Source: a bacterium (GTDB taxonomy: Bacteria > JAJRZV01). Taken from it: a stretch of 64,000 bases of DNA. Below are positions 15,700 to 28,118 of this stretch, in pieces. The DNA lies in contig JAJRZV010000050.1 of the NCBI GenBank assembly GCA_024275095.1, forward strand, positions 9,833 to 73,832. Direction: 5' to 3'. Below the pieces are notes generated by a model. It worked only from the letters and a program-made list of their open reading frames with translations. It was not told the DNA's origin and made no database searches. Every line of letters begins with the position of its first letter. The first letter of the stretch is position 1. Position numbers and translations under genes: made by a program.

Positions 15700-16821
15700 T
15701 CACCCCCCTGCCATCATGTTTGCAAATTCGTCGAAAATGTCCGTAGAGTCGTGAGGACCCGGTGCTGCTTCTGGATGATATTGAACAGAATATGTATTGA
15801 GATCCTTTACCTGGATACCTTCTACCGTCAAGTCATTGAGATTAATGTGGGTAATCTGGGCACCAATTCGCCGTGCATCTTCAGGGGATACAGCAAATCC
15901 ATGGTTCTGGGAGGTAATCTTGATGCGACCTGTGCGTTCGTCACGGACAGGATGGTTGATTCCGTGATGCCCGAATTTTAACTTATAAGTTTTCATGCCC
16001 AGTGCAAGAGACATGATCTGGTGTCCCAGACAAATGCCGAAAATGGGTAATTTCCCCAGCAGCTTTTTTACGTTTTCAATTCCATACGATACCGCAGCAG
16101 GATCGCCAGGACCGTTGGAAAGAAACAGACCATCAGGTTTGAGTTCAAGCACCTTTTCTGCAGGCCAGTTTGCTGGTACCACTGTAACCGCCATTCCTTT
16201 TTTCCGCATGAGTCGCAGAATGTTCCATTTAATTCCGAAATCGTAAGCTACAACCTTGAATCGGACAGGAGGAGCTTCCATTTCTTTATGCAGTCCCGTG
16301 CTGACATCATCCCACTGGTATGACTCCTGTGTTGTTACATCTTTGACCAGGTCGAGTCCTACAATGGATGGAGTACGGTTCAAAATTTCACGCAGTTCTT
16401 CAGGATTTTTTCCCGTGCTATCCAGCACAGCGTTCATGGCACCTTTTTCGCGGATGCGAAGGGTTATGGCGCGCGTATCTACGTCCTCAATGCCCGGAAT
16501 GCCGTGCTCTTCCAGAAGTTTTCCGAGGCTCTTGTGTGACCGCCAGTTTGAGGGTTCCGGATTGTATTTTCGCACCACGAACCCTTCGAGGTGAATTCCT
16601 GCAGATTCCACGTCTAGGTTGTTTGTACCGTAGTTCCCAATTTCAGGGTAGGTCATAACCACAATTTGGCCCCTGTAGGATGGATCGTAGAGAATTTCCT
16701 GGTACCCGACCATTCCGGTATTAAATATGATTTCACCTGCTGCAGTTCCCCGGGCGCCGAAGGGTTTACCTTCAAAAAGCGTCCCATCTTCCAGCATAAG
16801 CAGCGCCTTTTGTGAATGCAT
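15700..16821 (-). CDS. carA: Carbamoyl-phosphate synthase small subunit
   Basis: Glutaminase subunit that feeds ammonia to CarB for pyrimidine and arginine synthesis. The N-terminal domain has GTAAGEIIFNTGMVGYQEILYDPSY; the C-terminal class I glutamine amidotransferase has the nucleophile in IFGICLGHQI and the histidine-glutamate pair in QYHPEAAPGP. ATG 16821 is preceded by GAGGGTGAG; the open frame upstream adds 20 hydrophobic codons that are not family-like. 373 residues is normal. carB is not in the window; pyrR, pyrB and pyrC lie 8-10 kb away on the other strand. Confidence 0.96.
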   Translation of the reverse strand: MHSQKALLMLEDGTLFEGKPFGARGTAAGEIIFNTGMVGYQEILYDPSYRGQIVVMTYPEIGNYGTNNLDVESAGIHLEGFVVRKYNPEPSNWRSHKSLGKLLEEHGIPGIEDVDTRAITLRIREKGAMNAVLDSTGKNPEELREILNRTPSIVGLDLVKDVTTQESYQWDDVSTGLHKEMEAPPVRFKVVAYDFGIKWNILRLMRKKGMAVTVVPANWPAEKVLELKPDGLFLSNGPGDPAAVSYGIENVKKLLGKLPIFGICLGHQIMSLALGMKTYKLKFGHHGINHPVRDERTGRIKITSQNHGFAVSPEDARRIGAQITHINLNDLTVEGIQVKDLNTYSVQYHPEAAPGPHDSTDIFDEFANMMAGG

Positions 16822-16972
16822 ACTCACCCTCGGAATAAGTGCTTTTATTAACTCAAAAAGGATTTTAACAGAAAGATGCATTCAGGCATAGAGATGATTT
16901 GCAGATTTGAAAAGGACGGCCTGGTGATAGCACCAGATTGGATTCGGATTTCGGGATTAAAGAGGCGTGTGT

Positions 16973-20164
<3,192 letters not shown>

Positions 20165-20178
<14 letters not shown>

Positions 20179-20680
20179 TCAGCATCTGGAAAACAAACTC
20201 CGTCGTGTCGAATTGCTCGTTTTGGATGTGGATGGTGTGCTCAGTGACGGCCGGATTTACATCAGTGACGACGGTCGTGAAATCAAAGCTTTTGACGCTC
20301 GTGATGGTCTTGCTATTGTGGCTTTGAAAAGGCGAGGCGTTGAAGTTGCCGTAATTTCAGGTCGCTACTCCAGGGCGGTGGAGATTCGCTGTTCTGATCT
20401 GGGAGTAGAACTCCTGTTTCAAGATGTCTCGGATAAGCTGGATGTGCTTAAAAAGATTCTCAAGCAATGCAACCTGTCCCCTGAAAGTGCAGCGGCGATG
20501 GGAGATGATATTAACGATATTTCCATGATGAAGTATTGCGGCGTGTGTGCTACCGTGCCGGAAGCTCATCCTGCCGTGCTGGAAGTGGCAGATTATGTCA
20601 CTTCGCGCGCTGGCGGTCGGGGAGCAGTGAGGGAATTTTCCGAACTCATCATGAAAGCCAAAGGTATGTGGAAATATTGA
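20165..20680 (+). CDS. kdsC: 3-deoxy-manno-octulosonate-8-phosphate phosphatase
   Basis: HAD-family phosphatase that dephosphorylates Kdo 8-phosphate. Motif I is LDVDGVLSDG, then DGLAIVALKRRG, VISGRYS (motif II) and MGDDINDISMM (motif IV). It lacks the cap domain, as KdsC does. GTG 20165 is the best start (TTG 20162 is possible), giving 171 residues. The start overlaps kdsA and the stop overlaps the acyltransferase. KdsB, KdsA and KdsC together give the whole route from arabinose 5-phosphate to CMP-Kdo. Confidence 0.94.
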
Positions 20681-21537
20681 ATACAGGCCCCTCTCTTACA
20701 AAGCGCATCAGACGCAGTGTTGCGTACAGTCTGATAAGAATGTTTGTATTTTTTTTCAGGCTTCTGCCGCTCGAATTTGCTTGCAGGCTGGGCCGTTTGG
20801 CGGGCGAGGTCGCCTGGATGGTATTTCGTCGTGAAAGAAAGAAGGGCATTGAGAATTGTATCCGCAGTGACAAGGCCCCTGATGAGGCCCGGAAGATTGT
20901 AAAAGCGGCTTTTGCACGTGTGGGCTGGAAGGTGGTTGAAGCTGTAAACGTGAAAAGGATTCTTACTCTGCCGTCCTTGAGCATTCAGGCGGAAGGTGAG
21001 CATCTGTTGAGAGCACTGGCTTGTTCCGGAGGAGGTATTGCATTTACAGCCCATTACGGCAACTGGGAGCTCCTTGCTGCCTGGGCCGTGGCCACCGGAC
21101 TGCCGCTTACTGTTCTCGCACGGCCTCTTTACGACCCCAGGCTTTCACAATGGGTTCGCAAAGAAAGAGAAAACATCGGCGTGGAAACACTTTACGCAGA
21201 GGGTTCAGCGTATTTGCGTAAAGTGCTCGAGGCACTGCGTCGTGGACGAATCGTTGCTGTACTTCCAGATGCCAGACCTTACGGAGACAGGGTGTGTGAG
21301 GTATCTTTTCTCGGCGGCTCTATGGTGTTGCCTCTCAGTCCTTTCAAGCTCGCCTTGAGAAATCAGAACAGGCCGGTTGTTGCTTTTATAAGGCAGGATG
21401 GGTGGTCTTTCAGATATCATATTTTAGTACGTAAAATAGAAGGAAGCAGCCCTGAGGAACTGGCGCAGAATTACGCCTGCCATCTGGAGGAGGTAGTAAA
21501 GGAGAAGCCCGAGGATTGGATATGGTGGCTGAGATAA
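20668..21537 (+). CDS. Lipid A biosynthesis lauroyl/myristoyl-type acyltransferase
   Basis: LpxL/LpxM/HtrB family enzyme that adds a secondary acyl chain to lipid A at the inner membrane. An N-terminal hydrophobic helix (MFVFFFRLLPLEF) is followed by the catalytic HX4E motif (HYGNWE), VLARPLYDPRLSQWV, the VAVLPDARP region and DWIWWLR at the end. The start is GTG 20668 or TTG 20677 (overlapping the kdsC stop); both are plausible. Close to 289 residues, typical. Which acyl chain it transfers cannot be told. Confidence 0.9.
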   Translation: MEILNTGPSLTKRIRRSVAYSLIRMFVFFFRLLPLEFACRLGRLAGEVAWMVFRRERKKGIENCIRSDKAPDEARKIVKAAFARVGWKVVEAVNVKRILTLPSLSIQAEGEHLLRALACSGGGIAFTAHYGNWELLAAWAVATGLPLTVLARPLYDPRLSQWVRKERENIGVETLYAEGSAYLRKVLEALRRGRIVAVLPDARPYGDRVCEVSFLGGSMVLPLSPFKLALRNQNRPVVAFIRQDGWSFRYHILVRKIEGSSPEELAQNYACHLEEVVKEKPEDWIWWLR

Positions 21538-22022
21538 TTTTATGTGCTCTGATAGGTGGTGGCCAGCCCTCTTTTAGTGCACTTTCAACAATTAAAAATG
21601 CCAAGAGCACCAATGGTTCCATTACACTCATACGTCATGAAAAGGCTGTTGTGAGGCTTCGCTTCCAGGAGGCTACCTTCAACAGTGAACAAAATTCTGT
21701 GCATCTTCGACGGGTTACAGGTGAGGCACAGCTGGAAAAAATGAAGAACAGAGTTCTATCGTTTGTTTTGCCCGAGATTCTTATTAAGCCTCAGGATAAA
21801 GCAGCCACTGTTTTGGGGAATTTAGAGATTTATCTCGAGCAATATTCAGCACGATGTACATCGCCGGTTGTTAAACACGCGAAGGAAAAGTGGGTAATCA
21901 ATGGCGCATGTGTTCTGTCTGCCCCTGATGGCTCACGTGGCAGCTGTGCCCACATGGTGTATGACAGGGGAAAGGCGACTGTTTCGTGTGAAGGAGGGGT
22001 GGATATTAATTATGTCCCGTAA
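21522..22022 (+). CDS. LptC-like LPS export protein
   Basis: 166 residues from ATG 21522, overlapping the acyltransferase end. The sequence is divergent: a weak hydrophobic N-terminus followed by beta-rich repeats in which strands such as AVVRLRFQEATFNSEQ and KWVINGACVLS recall the LptA/LptC jelly roll. Its place directly before lptA and lptB equals that of lptC in proteobacterial kdsC-lptC-lptA-lptB-rpoN clusters, and this is the main argument. Cysteines at three sites are unusual for LptC. Confidence 0.65.
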   Translation: MVAEIILCALIGGGQPSFSALSTIKNAKSTNGSITLIRHEKAVVRLRFQEATFNSEQNSVHLRRVTGEAQLEKMKNRVLSFVLPEILIKPQDKAATVLGNLEIYLEQYSARCTSPVVKHAKEKWVINGACVLSAPDGSRGSCAHMVYDRGKATVSCEGGVDINYVP

Positions 22023-22515
22023 GCAACCGGTCAAAATTGTATTGTTGTTGCTTCTGGTGATGTTTGCTTTTCAAAGTCGTGCACTCGCGGCTGTTGAAAA
22101 AGATAAAGATAAAGATAAGGTGGCCTTACCTTTTGAAAAAGCACCTGTTGAGATAAAGTCAAAGAAGGTTACATATCATTTGAAAGAAAAGAAAGTGCTG
22201 TTTGAACAGGAAGTGATTGTTCGTCAAAGAGACCTTGTCATATATGCCGACAAGGCGTTTGCGTTTCTGGATTCCAATAACGAAATTGAAAAGATCGTGC
22301 TCACTGGCCTCGTAAAGGTTGTCAAAGGAGACGTGGTGCTGGTGTCCACAAAGACTGTATATCTGAGGAAGGAGGGTCTCATTATCATTACCGGTGAGCC
22401 TCGAGCATGGAAAGGAAAAGATTTTCTGGAAGGAGAACGTATTACCTATGACCTGAACACAGGAGAGCTCAGGTTGGAAAATGCGAGTATCACCATTAAC
22501 GAGGTAAAGCCCTGA
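22012..22515 (+). CDS. lptA: LPS transport periplasmic protein LptA
   Basis: Periplasmic bridge protein that carries lipopolysaccharide between the inner-membrane LptBFGC complex and LptD. A signal peptide (SRKQPVKIVLLLLLVMFAF up to ALAA) precedes an OstA-like domain: KSKKVTYHLKEKKVLFEQ, VIVRQRDLVIYADKAF, NEIEKIVLTGLVKVVKGD and EGERITYDLNTGELRL. ATG 22012 is the start since longer versions lack the signal. 167 residues. It overlaps the LptC-like gene by 11 bases and lptB by one. Confidence 0.93.
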   Translation: MSRKQPVKIVLLLLLVMFAFQSRALAAVEKDKDKDKVALPFEKAPVEIKSKKVTYHLKEKKVLFEQEVIVRQRDLVIYADKAFAFLDSNNEIEKIVLTGLVKVVKGDVVLVSTKTVYLRKEGLIIITGEPRAWKGKDFLEGERITYDLNTGELRLENASITINEVKP

Positions 22516-23231
22516 TGCTTGAAGGTATTGACCTTAAAAAATCATTCGGTCGAAAGGTCGTTGTTCAGGACGTAAACGTTCGAATTCCCCGTGGAATGGT
22601 GGTGGGTCTTCTCGGGCCTAACGGTGCAGGCAAAACGACCACTTTTCGGATGATTGCCGGTTTTTTACAACCAGATACAGGGACTGTGTTGCTGGATGGT
22701 AAGGACATTACAACACGTGAGGTTCATGAGAGAGCCCTGCTCGGGATTACATATCTTTCCCAGGAGCCTTCTGTATTTAGAGGGTTAAGTGTCGAGGACA
22801 ACATCATAGCCGTTCTTGAATTTCACGGGTACAGTCGTAAAGACGCAGTGAAAAAAGCGTGGGAACTTCTCGAACAGTTCGGTCTCCGCGGTAAGGAGAA
22901 ACAGAAAGCATGGAGCCTCTCGGGCGGAGAGAGGCGACGACTGGAGGTGGCAAGGGCAATTGCGATAGAACCCAAATATATTTTGATGGACGAGCCTTTC
23001 ACGGGAATAGACCCAATCATGGTGGCAGAGCTGAAAACTATCATCCAGCAGCTTGCTCAGATGAACATAGGAGTGTTAATTTCTGACCACAACGTTCGGG
23101 ATACTTTGAGTATTTGCAACAAAGCGTATATAATAGCTAATGGTATGATTATTGCTAAAGGGACATGCGACGAGCTTGTTAACCATCCGGACGTGCGCAG
23201 GTATTACCTGGGTGAGGACTTTGAGATGTGA
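22515..23231 (+). CDS. lptB: LPS export ABC transporter ATP-binding protein
   Basis: ATPase that powers lipopolysaccharide extraction from the inner membrane. Walker A GPNGAGKTT lies near 35-43, the Q-loop is in YLSQEPSVFRGLSV (the LptB form), the signature is LSGGERRRLEVARA, Walker B is YILMDEPFTGIDP and the switch is SDHNVRDTL. 238 residues. The start shares one base with the lptA stop (TGATG). The permeases lptF and lptG are not in the window. Confidence 0.97.
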   Translation: MLEGIDLKKSFGRKVVVQDVNVRIPRGMVVGLLGPNGAGKTTTFRMIAGFLQPDTGTVLLDGKDITTREVHERALLGITYLSQEPSVFRGLSVEDNIIAVLEFHGYSRKDAVKKAWELLEQFGLRGKEKQKAWSLSGGERRRLEVARAIAIEPKYILMDEPFTGIDPIMVAELKTIIQQLAQMNIGVLISDHNVRDTLSICNKAYIIANGMIIAKGTCDELVNHPDVRRYYLGEDFEM

Positions 23232-24664
23232 CCATGGACCAGAGACTTTCACTTAAGCAGTCTTTAAAACTTCAACAAAAACTTATACTTACGCCCCAAC
23301 TGCGCCTTGCGCTCGAGATCCTACAGATGAATCGCTTGGAACTCGAAGAGTCCATTTTTCAGGAACTGGAAGTTAATCCCTTTCTGGAAGCGGAAACGCC
23401 CGCTCCTGAGGAAGGGTCCCAGCATGAAGAAAACCCTCCGGTAGACCACGTTGCAGAACTTGAGCACCTTTCAAATTTGCTTGAAGAGGGCTTCAGGTCC
23501 TACCATGCCGAACAAACTGCGTTTCATTATGGCGGTGCCGAAGAAGACGAGGAAGAACGCGTGGACCCATTGAGTCTGGCTACCCACACGGAAACGCTGA
23601 GCGAACACTTGGCTTGGCAGCTTCAGATGAACGATTTTTCATCGTATGAAGTAAAAATCGGTGCCGAGATTATCGGCAACCTGGACTCTGACGGTTATCT
23701 GAGGGTAGAGCCTGAGGAGATTGCAAACGGACTGGGTGTTCCTCTCGAGGATGTTGAAAATGTGAGGCGGCGGATTCAGGAATTTGATCCTCCCGGTGTG
23801 GCCTCACGCAATCTTTCAGAGTCTCTCGCTGTTCAGCTTAAGGTTTCGAAGCTGGGAGACGAAATAGAAATGAGAATGGTTACAGAACTTCTTCAGTATA
23901 CTTTGAACCGGAATACCGAACAGCTGAAAAAGGTCCTGAAGGTTGACGATGACCGCTTGCGGAGGGCATACGAAATTATTTCTCACCTTGATCCCAAGCC
24001 GGGCCGTAATTTTTCGACCACTCCGGTAGAAGCTGTGATTCCAGATTTAAAGGTGGTTCAGAAAGGAGACGATTTCGATGTGATCCTCATGGACGAACGC
24101 ATACCGCGATTGAGATTGTCTTCACACTACCGTAAATACTTGCAGGCTGCAAAAGATAACCCTGATATTGCAAAATTTCTTCTCGAGCGTTATCAGCGGG
24201 CCCAGGGGATTATTAAAGGAATTTTTCAGAGAAATGACACGCTGCTCAAGGTGGGTCGCAGCATCGTGAAATTTCAAAAGGAATTCATGCTTCAGGGGCC
24301 TGAACACATGACACCCCTGACCCTGAAAGATGTTGCAGCTGATGTGGACATGCACGAGTCTACCATCAGTCGCATCACCACGAATAAGTGGATTGATACA
24401 CCCTGGGGCATATTTCCTCTCAAGCACTTTTTTTCCAGCAAGGTCCGGGGTGCTGGGGGTGAAACACATTCTTCCATTGCAGTGAAGGAGAAAATCAAAA
24501 AACTGATTAAATATGAAGACCCGGCACGCCCCCTCAGTGACGATGAAATTGCACGTCGGTTGAAAAGCGAGGGTATCAACATCGCGCGAAGAACCGTGGC
24601 CAAATATCGTGATGCGCTGGGTATACCTTCATCATCACAGCGCAGGCGCTTAAAATCCGGGTAG
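23228..24664 (+). CDS. rpoN: RNA polymerase sigma-54 factor
   Basis: Alternative sigma factor working with AAA+ enhancer-binding activators. Region I is the glutamine- and leucine-rich start (LKQSLKLQQKLILTPQLRLA); an acidic region II follows at about 50-110; region III has the core-binding part, the helix-turn-helix (HESTISRITTNKW) and the RpoN box ARRTVAKYRD near the end. GTG 23228 overlaps the lptB stop (GTGA); ATG 23234 is the alternative. 478 residues. Its place after lptB is conserved in proteobacteria. Confidence 0.97.
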   Translation: MTMDQRLSLKQSLKLQQKLILTPQLRLALEILQMNRLELEESIFQELEVNPFLEAETPAPEEGSQHEENPPVDHVAELEHLSNLLEEGFRSYHAEQTAFHYGGAEEDEEERVDPLSLATHTETLSEHLAWQLQMNDFSSYEVKIGAEIIGNLDSDGYLRVEPEEIANGLGVPLEDVENVRRRIQEFDPPGVASRNLSESLAVQLKVSKLGDEIEMRMVTELLQYTLNRNTEQLKKVLKVDDDRLRRAYEIISHLDPKPGRNFSTTPVEAVIPDLKVVQKGDDFDVILMDERIPRLRLSSHYRKYLQAAKDNPDIAKFLLERYQRAQGIIKGIFQRNDTLLKVGRSIVKFQKEFMLQGPEHMTPLTLKDVAADVDMHESTISRITTNKWIDTPWGIFPLKHFFSSKVRGAGGETHSSIAVKEKIKKLIKYEDPARPLSDDEIARRLKSEGINIARRTVAKYRDALGIPSSSQRRRLKSG

Positions 24665-24673
24665 CAGGATGTT

Positions 24674-25057
24674 ATGGGTGTAAAGATTTTAGGGTCAGAG
24701 AGGGGCTATTCCAAGGTTACAAATTTTTTCCTGATAGTAGTTATTGCACTTGGTATATATGTCGCCTGGATTGTGGCCCCACCTTTTATGCACAACTCGA
24801 CCATTAAGGGCAATATGAAAGAGGCCCTTCGAGAGGTGGTTAAATACATGGACGAGAATGAAACACGTTATTATTTGATGAAAAAACTTGACCTCTGGGG
24901 CATAAGATATAACCCTGAAACCATATACGTATGGGATGAAGAAGGATACCGTCATGTGGAAATGACCTACAGTGAGCCCATCACTTTTTTCGGTCAATGG
25001 ACGTTTGAGTTGACGTTTCATCCTAAAATTGCCATCAAACTTTTACGACGACATTAA
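24674..25057 (+). CDS. Small membrane-anchored protein of unknown function
   Basis: 127 residues. One transmembrane helix at about 16-36 (VTNFFLIVVIALGIYVAWIV) is followed by a soluble part rich in tyrosine and charged residues that contains YNPETIYVWDEEGYRHVEM and ends in a basic tail. No family was recognised for certain; the layout (short cytoplasmic start, one helix, external domain of about 90 residues) is like DUF4845-type proteins. It lies nine bases after rpoN and two before pyrR, so it is part of the same transcript. Confidence 0.6.
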   Translation: MGVKILGSERGYSKVTNFFLIVVIALGIYVAWIVAPPFMHNSTIKGNMKEALREVVKYMDENETRYYLMKKLDLWGIRYNPETIYVWDEEGYRHVEMTYSEPITFFGQWTFELTFHPKIAIKLLRRH

Positions 25058-25059
25058 GG

Positions 25060-25596
25060 ATGCCAGAAAAAATCATTATTCAACGGGCAGAATTTGAAAA
25101 TACGCTTCGGCGCATGGCGTATGAACTCGTGGAGAAATGCGGAGGCCTGGAAAATGTCGTTCTGGTAGGTGTGCACCGCGGCGGTGTGTGGCTTGCCTAC
25201 CGCATTGCTACGATTATTCAAGCAGAAAGGGGGCACGAATTGCCCCGAGGAGAGCTGGACATCAACCTCTACCGGGATGACCTCAGCCGCATTGGATATC
25301 ATCCTGAAATCAGGCGGACGGAAGTTCCGGTACCCATTGATAATGCTTTCGTTGTGCTCGTGGATGATGTTATATACACCGGGCGGACAGCGAGAGCTGC
25401 ACTGGATGCACTTATGGATCTGGGAAGGCCCCAGAAGGTTCTATTATGCGTGATGGTGGATAGAGGGGGCAGGGAACTCCCTATTCAGCCAGATATATAC
25501 GGGGTGAAAGTTCCGGTAGACAGCACCGGATTAATCGAGGTACGCTTTCGTGAAATTCACGGGGAAGATGCTGTGGTCGTGAGGCCGAGGTCATGA
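25060..25596 (+). CDS. pyrR: Bifunctional pyr operon regulator / uracil phosphoribosyltransferase
   Basis: PyrR binds pyr mRNA in response to UMP in many bacteria and also has UPRTase activity. The 178 residues include the PRPP-binding loop VLVDDVIYTGRTARAAL and the PyrR-typical LDINLYRDDLS, as well as VDRGGRELPIQPDIYG. It directly precedes pyrB with a four-base overlap. I saw no PyrR-binding hairpin or attenuator in front of it, since the upstream bases are coding, so regulation here may differ or act on carA or elsewhere. Confidence 0.95.
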   Translation: MPEKIIIQRAEFENTLRRMAYELVEKCGGLENVVLVGVHRGGVWLAYRIATIIQAERGHELPRGELDINLYRDDLSRIGYHPEIRRTEVPVPIDNAFVVLVDDVIYTGRTARAALDALMDLGRPQKVLLCVMVDRGGRELPIQPDIYGVKVPVDSTGLIEVRFREIHGEDAVVVRPRS

Positions 25597-26519
25597 GTTT
25601 TCCCGAAAGGGGACTGATAGGCATAAGAGCGTTGCGCAGGGAAGATATCGAGCTGATACTCAGAACAGCTCGCTCAATGAAAGACATTAGCAAACGGGAT
25701 GTAAAAAAGGTACCGGCATTGCGTGGAAAAACCGTGGCCAATCTTTTTTTTGAACCTTCAACACGCACGAGAACTTCCTTTGAACTTGCTGCCAAGCGCC
25801 TGAGTGCGGACGTGGTCAACTTTTCACCTTCGGGAAGCAGTATGGCCAAGGGCGAGCTGATGCTCGATACGGTGAAGAATATTCTTGCCATGAACGTGGA
25901 TGCCCTTGTTATACGTGCCAAACCAGAAGGTGCCTGTGAATTCATATCGCAACACGTGGATGTGCCGGTTATCAATGCAGGTGATGGAATGCACGAACAT
26001 CCCACCCAGGCACTTCTCGACGCCCTCACAATGGAGGAGCAGTTCGGCACACTTGATGGCCTCAAGGTGCTCATTGTAGGAGATATACTTCATAGCCGTG
26101 TGGCCCGTTCCAACATTTATCTTCTCAAGAACTTTGACATCGAAATCCGCGTGTGCGGACCGCCCACACTCATACCCCGAGGAATAGAGAGTATGGGGGT
26201 TAAGGTGTTTTATCATCTCCAGGAAGCACTTGAGGGTGTGAATGTTATTATGATGCTTCGAATTCAAATGGAACGCATGCAGGGAGGACACTTTCCGAGT
26301 ATTCACGAATATTCAAAATTCTGGGGTCTCACCGCAGAGATTCTTGACCGGCATGCACCTCCAGATGCGGTGGTCATGCATCCCGGTCCGCTCAATCGGG
26401 GCGTGGAAATTACCCCTGACGTGGCGGATGGTGCTCGTTCGGTAATACTCTATCAGGTGGAGAACGGTGTGGCTGTGCGTATGGCTGTTCTGTACCTTGT
26501 TGTGGGCGGAGGGCGATGA
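25593..26519 (+). CDS. pyrB: Aspartate carbamoyltransferase catalytic subunit
   Basis: Forms N-carbamoyl-aspartate from carbamoyl phosphate and aspartate. 308 residues. The carbamoyl-phosphate loop FFEPSTRTRTSFELAAKRL lies near 53-71, followed by DGMHEHPTQALLDALT, GDILHSRVARSN and MHPGPLNRGVEI. No regulatory pyrI is adjacent. Both ends overlap their neighbours by four bases (ATGA). Confidence 0.97.
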   Translation: MSFPERGLIGIRALRREDIELILRTARSMKDISKRDVKKVPALRGKTVANLFFEPSTRTRTSFELAAKRLSADVVNFSPSGSSMAKGELMLDTVKNILAMNVDALVIRAKPEGACEFISQHVDVPVINAGDGMHEHPTQALLDALTMEEQFGTLDGLKVLIVGDILHSRVARSNIYLLKNFDIEIRVCGPPTLIPRGIESMGVKVFYHLQEALEGVNVIMMLRIQMERMQGGHFPSIHEYSKFWGLTAEILDRHAPPDAVVMHPGPLNRGVEITPDVADGARSVILYQVENGVAVRMAVLYLVVGGGR

Positions 26520-27811
26520 CGGCGATTGTTCTCAAAAAGGGGCGTGTGATTGACCCCTCTCAGCATCTGGACACAGAACGGACGGTCATTATTCGCGATG
26601 GACGAATTTCGGGAATATACCCACCAGGTGATGAACCTCCTGTTGAGGAAGATGTGCTCGAGTTCAATGTGGACGGCCTTGTGGTATGTCCAGGTTTTAT
26701 TGACCTGCACGTTCATCTGCGCGATCCCGGTGAGGAATGGAAAGAGGATATTGCTTCTGGAACCCTTGCAGCGGCACGCGGGGGATTTACCACTGTTGTA
26801 GCTATGCCCAATACGATACCTCCAAATGATACTCCTCAGGTTACTGCTTACATCGTGAGGAGGGCACGTGAGGTAGGGCATGTACGGGTTGTTCCTGCAG
26901 GCCGCATTGTTCGTGCTGATGGCACAGCTCTATCGCCCTTTGGAGAGATGGTGGAAGCGGGCGCGTGTGCGTTTACGGACGATGGTTCCTGGACGAGTGA
27001 CGCACAGCTTATGGAACGGGCGATGGAGTATGCGAAAGCATTTGGGGTTCCACTCCTGTCACACCCCGAAGAGCCGGCTCTTTCCTGCGGTGGCCAGATC
27101 AACGAGGGACAAATGTCACTTCTTCTTGGTCTGAAGGGCATTCCCTCGCAGGCTGAAGAAGTTGCTGTCTTCCGGGATATTAAATTAGCTGAACTTACGG
27201 GTGGTCATCTTCACCTGCAGCATATTTCTACAAAGGGTTCTGTTGAACTCGTGAAGCTCGCCAAAGAAAAAGGCATGAAAAACATTACATGCGAGGTAAC
27301 TCCTCACCACTTCAGCCTTACGGAAGAAGCTGTTGAAGGGTTTAATACCAGTGCAAAGGTGAAACCGCCTTTGCGTACAGAAGATGATCGCCAGGCTCTT
27401 CTTCTGGGGCTCAGGGACGGCACTATAGATTGCATTGCCACGGATCATGCGCCCCACTCCGAACTCGAGAAAAAACGAGAGTTCAACGAAGCAGCTTTTG
27501 GTATTTCGGGACTGGAGACAGCATTGCCCCTTTCTTTGAATCTTGTTCGCAATGGTCACATCTCCCTTTCCCGATTGGTGGAACTTCTCTCTGTCAATCC
27601 AGCCCGCATTATCTCTTCCAGGGGAGGCACACTCAAACCAGGTGCACCTGCTGACGTGACGGTTTTCGATCCCGACCTCGAATGGGAGGTGACACCGGAA
27701 GCTCTTGCCTCAAGAGGTAAAAACACTCCCTTTCTCGGTAAAAAGTTGCGCGGGCGTGTGGTAATCACCATTGTAGAAGGCAGGATTGTTCATTCCGTGT
27801 TGAAGGTGTGA
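26516..27811 (+). CDS. pyrC: Dihydroorotase, class I
   Basis: Closes carbamoyl-aspartate to dihydroorotate. The zinc motif HxH is in DLHVHLRDPGEEWKEDI; GFTTVVAMPNT, the metal-binding HISTKGSVELV and the DHAPHSELEKK segment follow. 431 residues, the normal class I length. It overlaps pyrB and closes the 11-kb operon that starts with kdsB; the next gene is about 300 bases away. Confidence 0.97.
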   Translation: MTAIVLKKGRVIDPSQHLDTERTVIIRDGRISGIYPPGDEPPVEEDVLEFNVDGLVVCPGFIDLHVHLRDPGEEWKEDIASGTLAAARGGFTTVVAMPNTIPPNDTPQVTAYIVRRAREVGHVRVVPAGRIVRADGTALSPFGEMVEAGACAFTDDGSWTSDAQLMERAMEYAKAFGVPLLSHPEEPALSCGGQINEGQMSLLLGLKGIPSQAEEVAVFRDIKLAELTGGHLHLQHISTKGSVELVKLAKEKGMKNITCEVTPHHFSLTEEAVEGFNTSAKVKPPLRTEDDRQALLLGLRDGTIDCIATDHAPHSELEKKREFNEAAFGISGLETALPLSLNLVRNGHISLSRLVELLSVNPARIISSRGGTLKPGAPADVTVFDPDLEWEVTPEALASRGKNTPFLGKKLRGRVVITIVEGRIVHSVLKV

Positions 27812-28118
27812 TTGAAGGTGTGAGAATAAGAGCGCTTTTCAGTTCCAGGCAGTGTAGAACGTTAACCGCGAAGCAGCCTTGGTAATTTTGATAATATAAC
27901 CGAGCGATTATTGGCAGTTGTTTCTCCCGGGGAACCCATGCTTTTTTATGTGATTTCATAATCCCTGTGTGTGTTTGCAGGAGAAGGCCTGTCTGCATTG
28001 CTTGAGTTAGCCTTTTGATTTCAGAAGGCAAGCCGGACCAGAACGGGACTTGAAAGCAGCGGAGCATTAAAGTATGTTGGGTGAGCGTATTTAACCTGGA
28101 CGTGATGGAGAGAGGAAA
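27812..28118. other. Intergenic stretch without recognised feature
   Basis: About 307 bases between pyrC and the amidase gene. It has no open frame of interest. The words GAAGCAGCC near 27873 and GAAAGCAGCGG near 28052 recall SRP RNA but lack the surrounding GGAA tetraloop helix. No promoter or terminator could be assigned with confidence. Confidence 0.4.

Noticed and set aside
24990-25060. PyrR attenuator before pyrR
   Set aside because: The bases are coding for the preceding small membrane protein and no anti-terminator and terminator pair is visible.
27860-28090. SRP RNA-like words AGCAGCC and AGCAGCGG in the gap after pyrC
   Set aside because: The GGAA-capped helix and matching strand of the SRP core could not be found, so no RNA gene is claimed.
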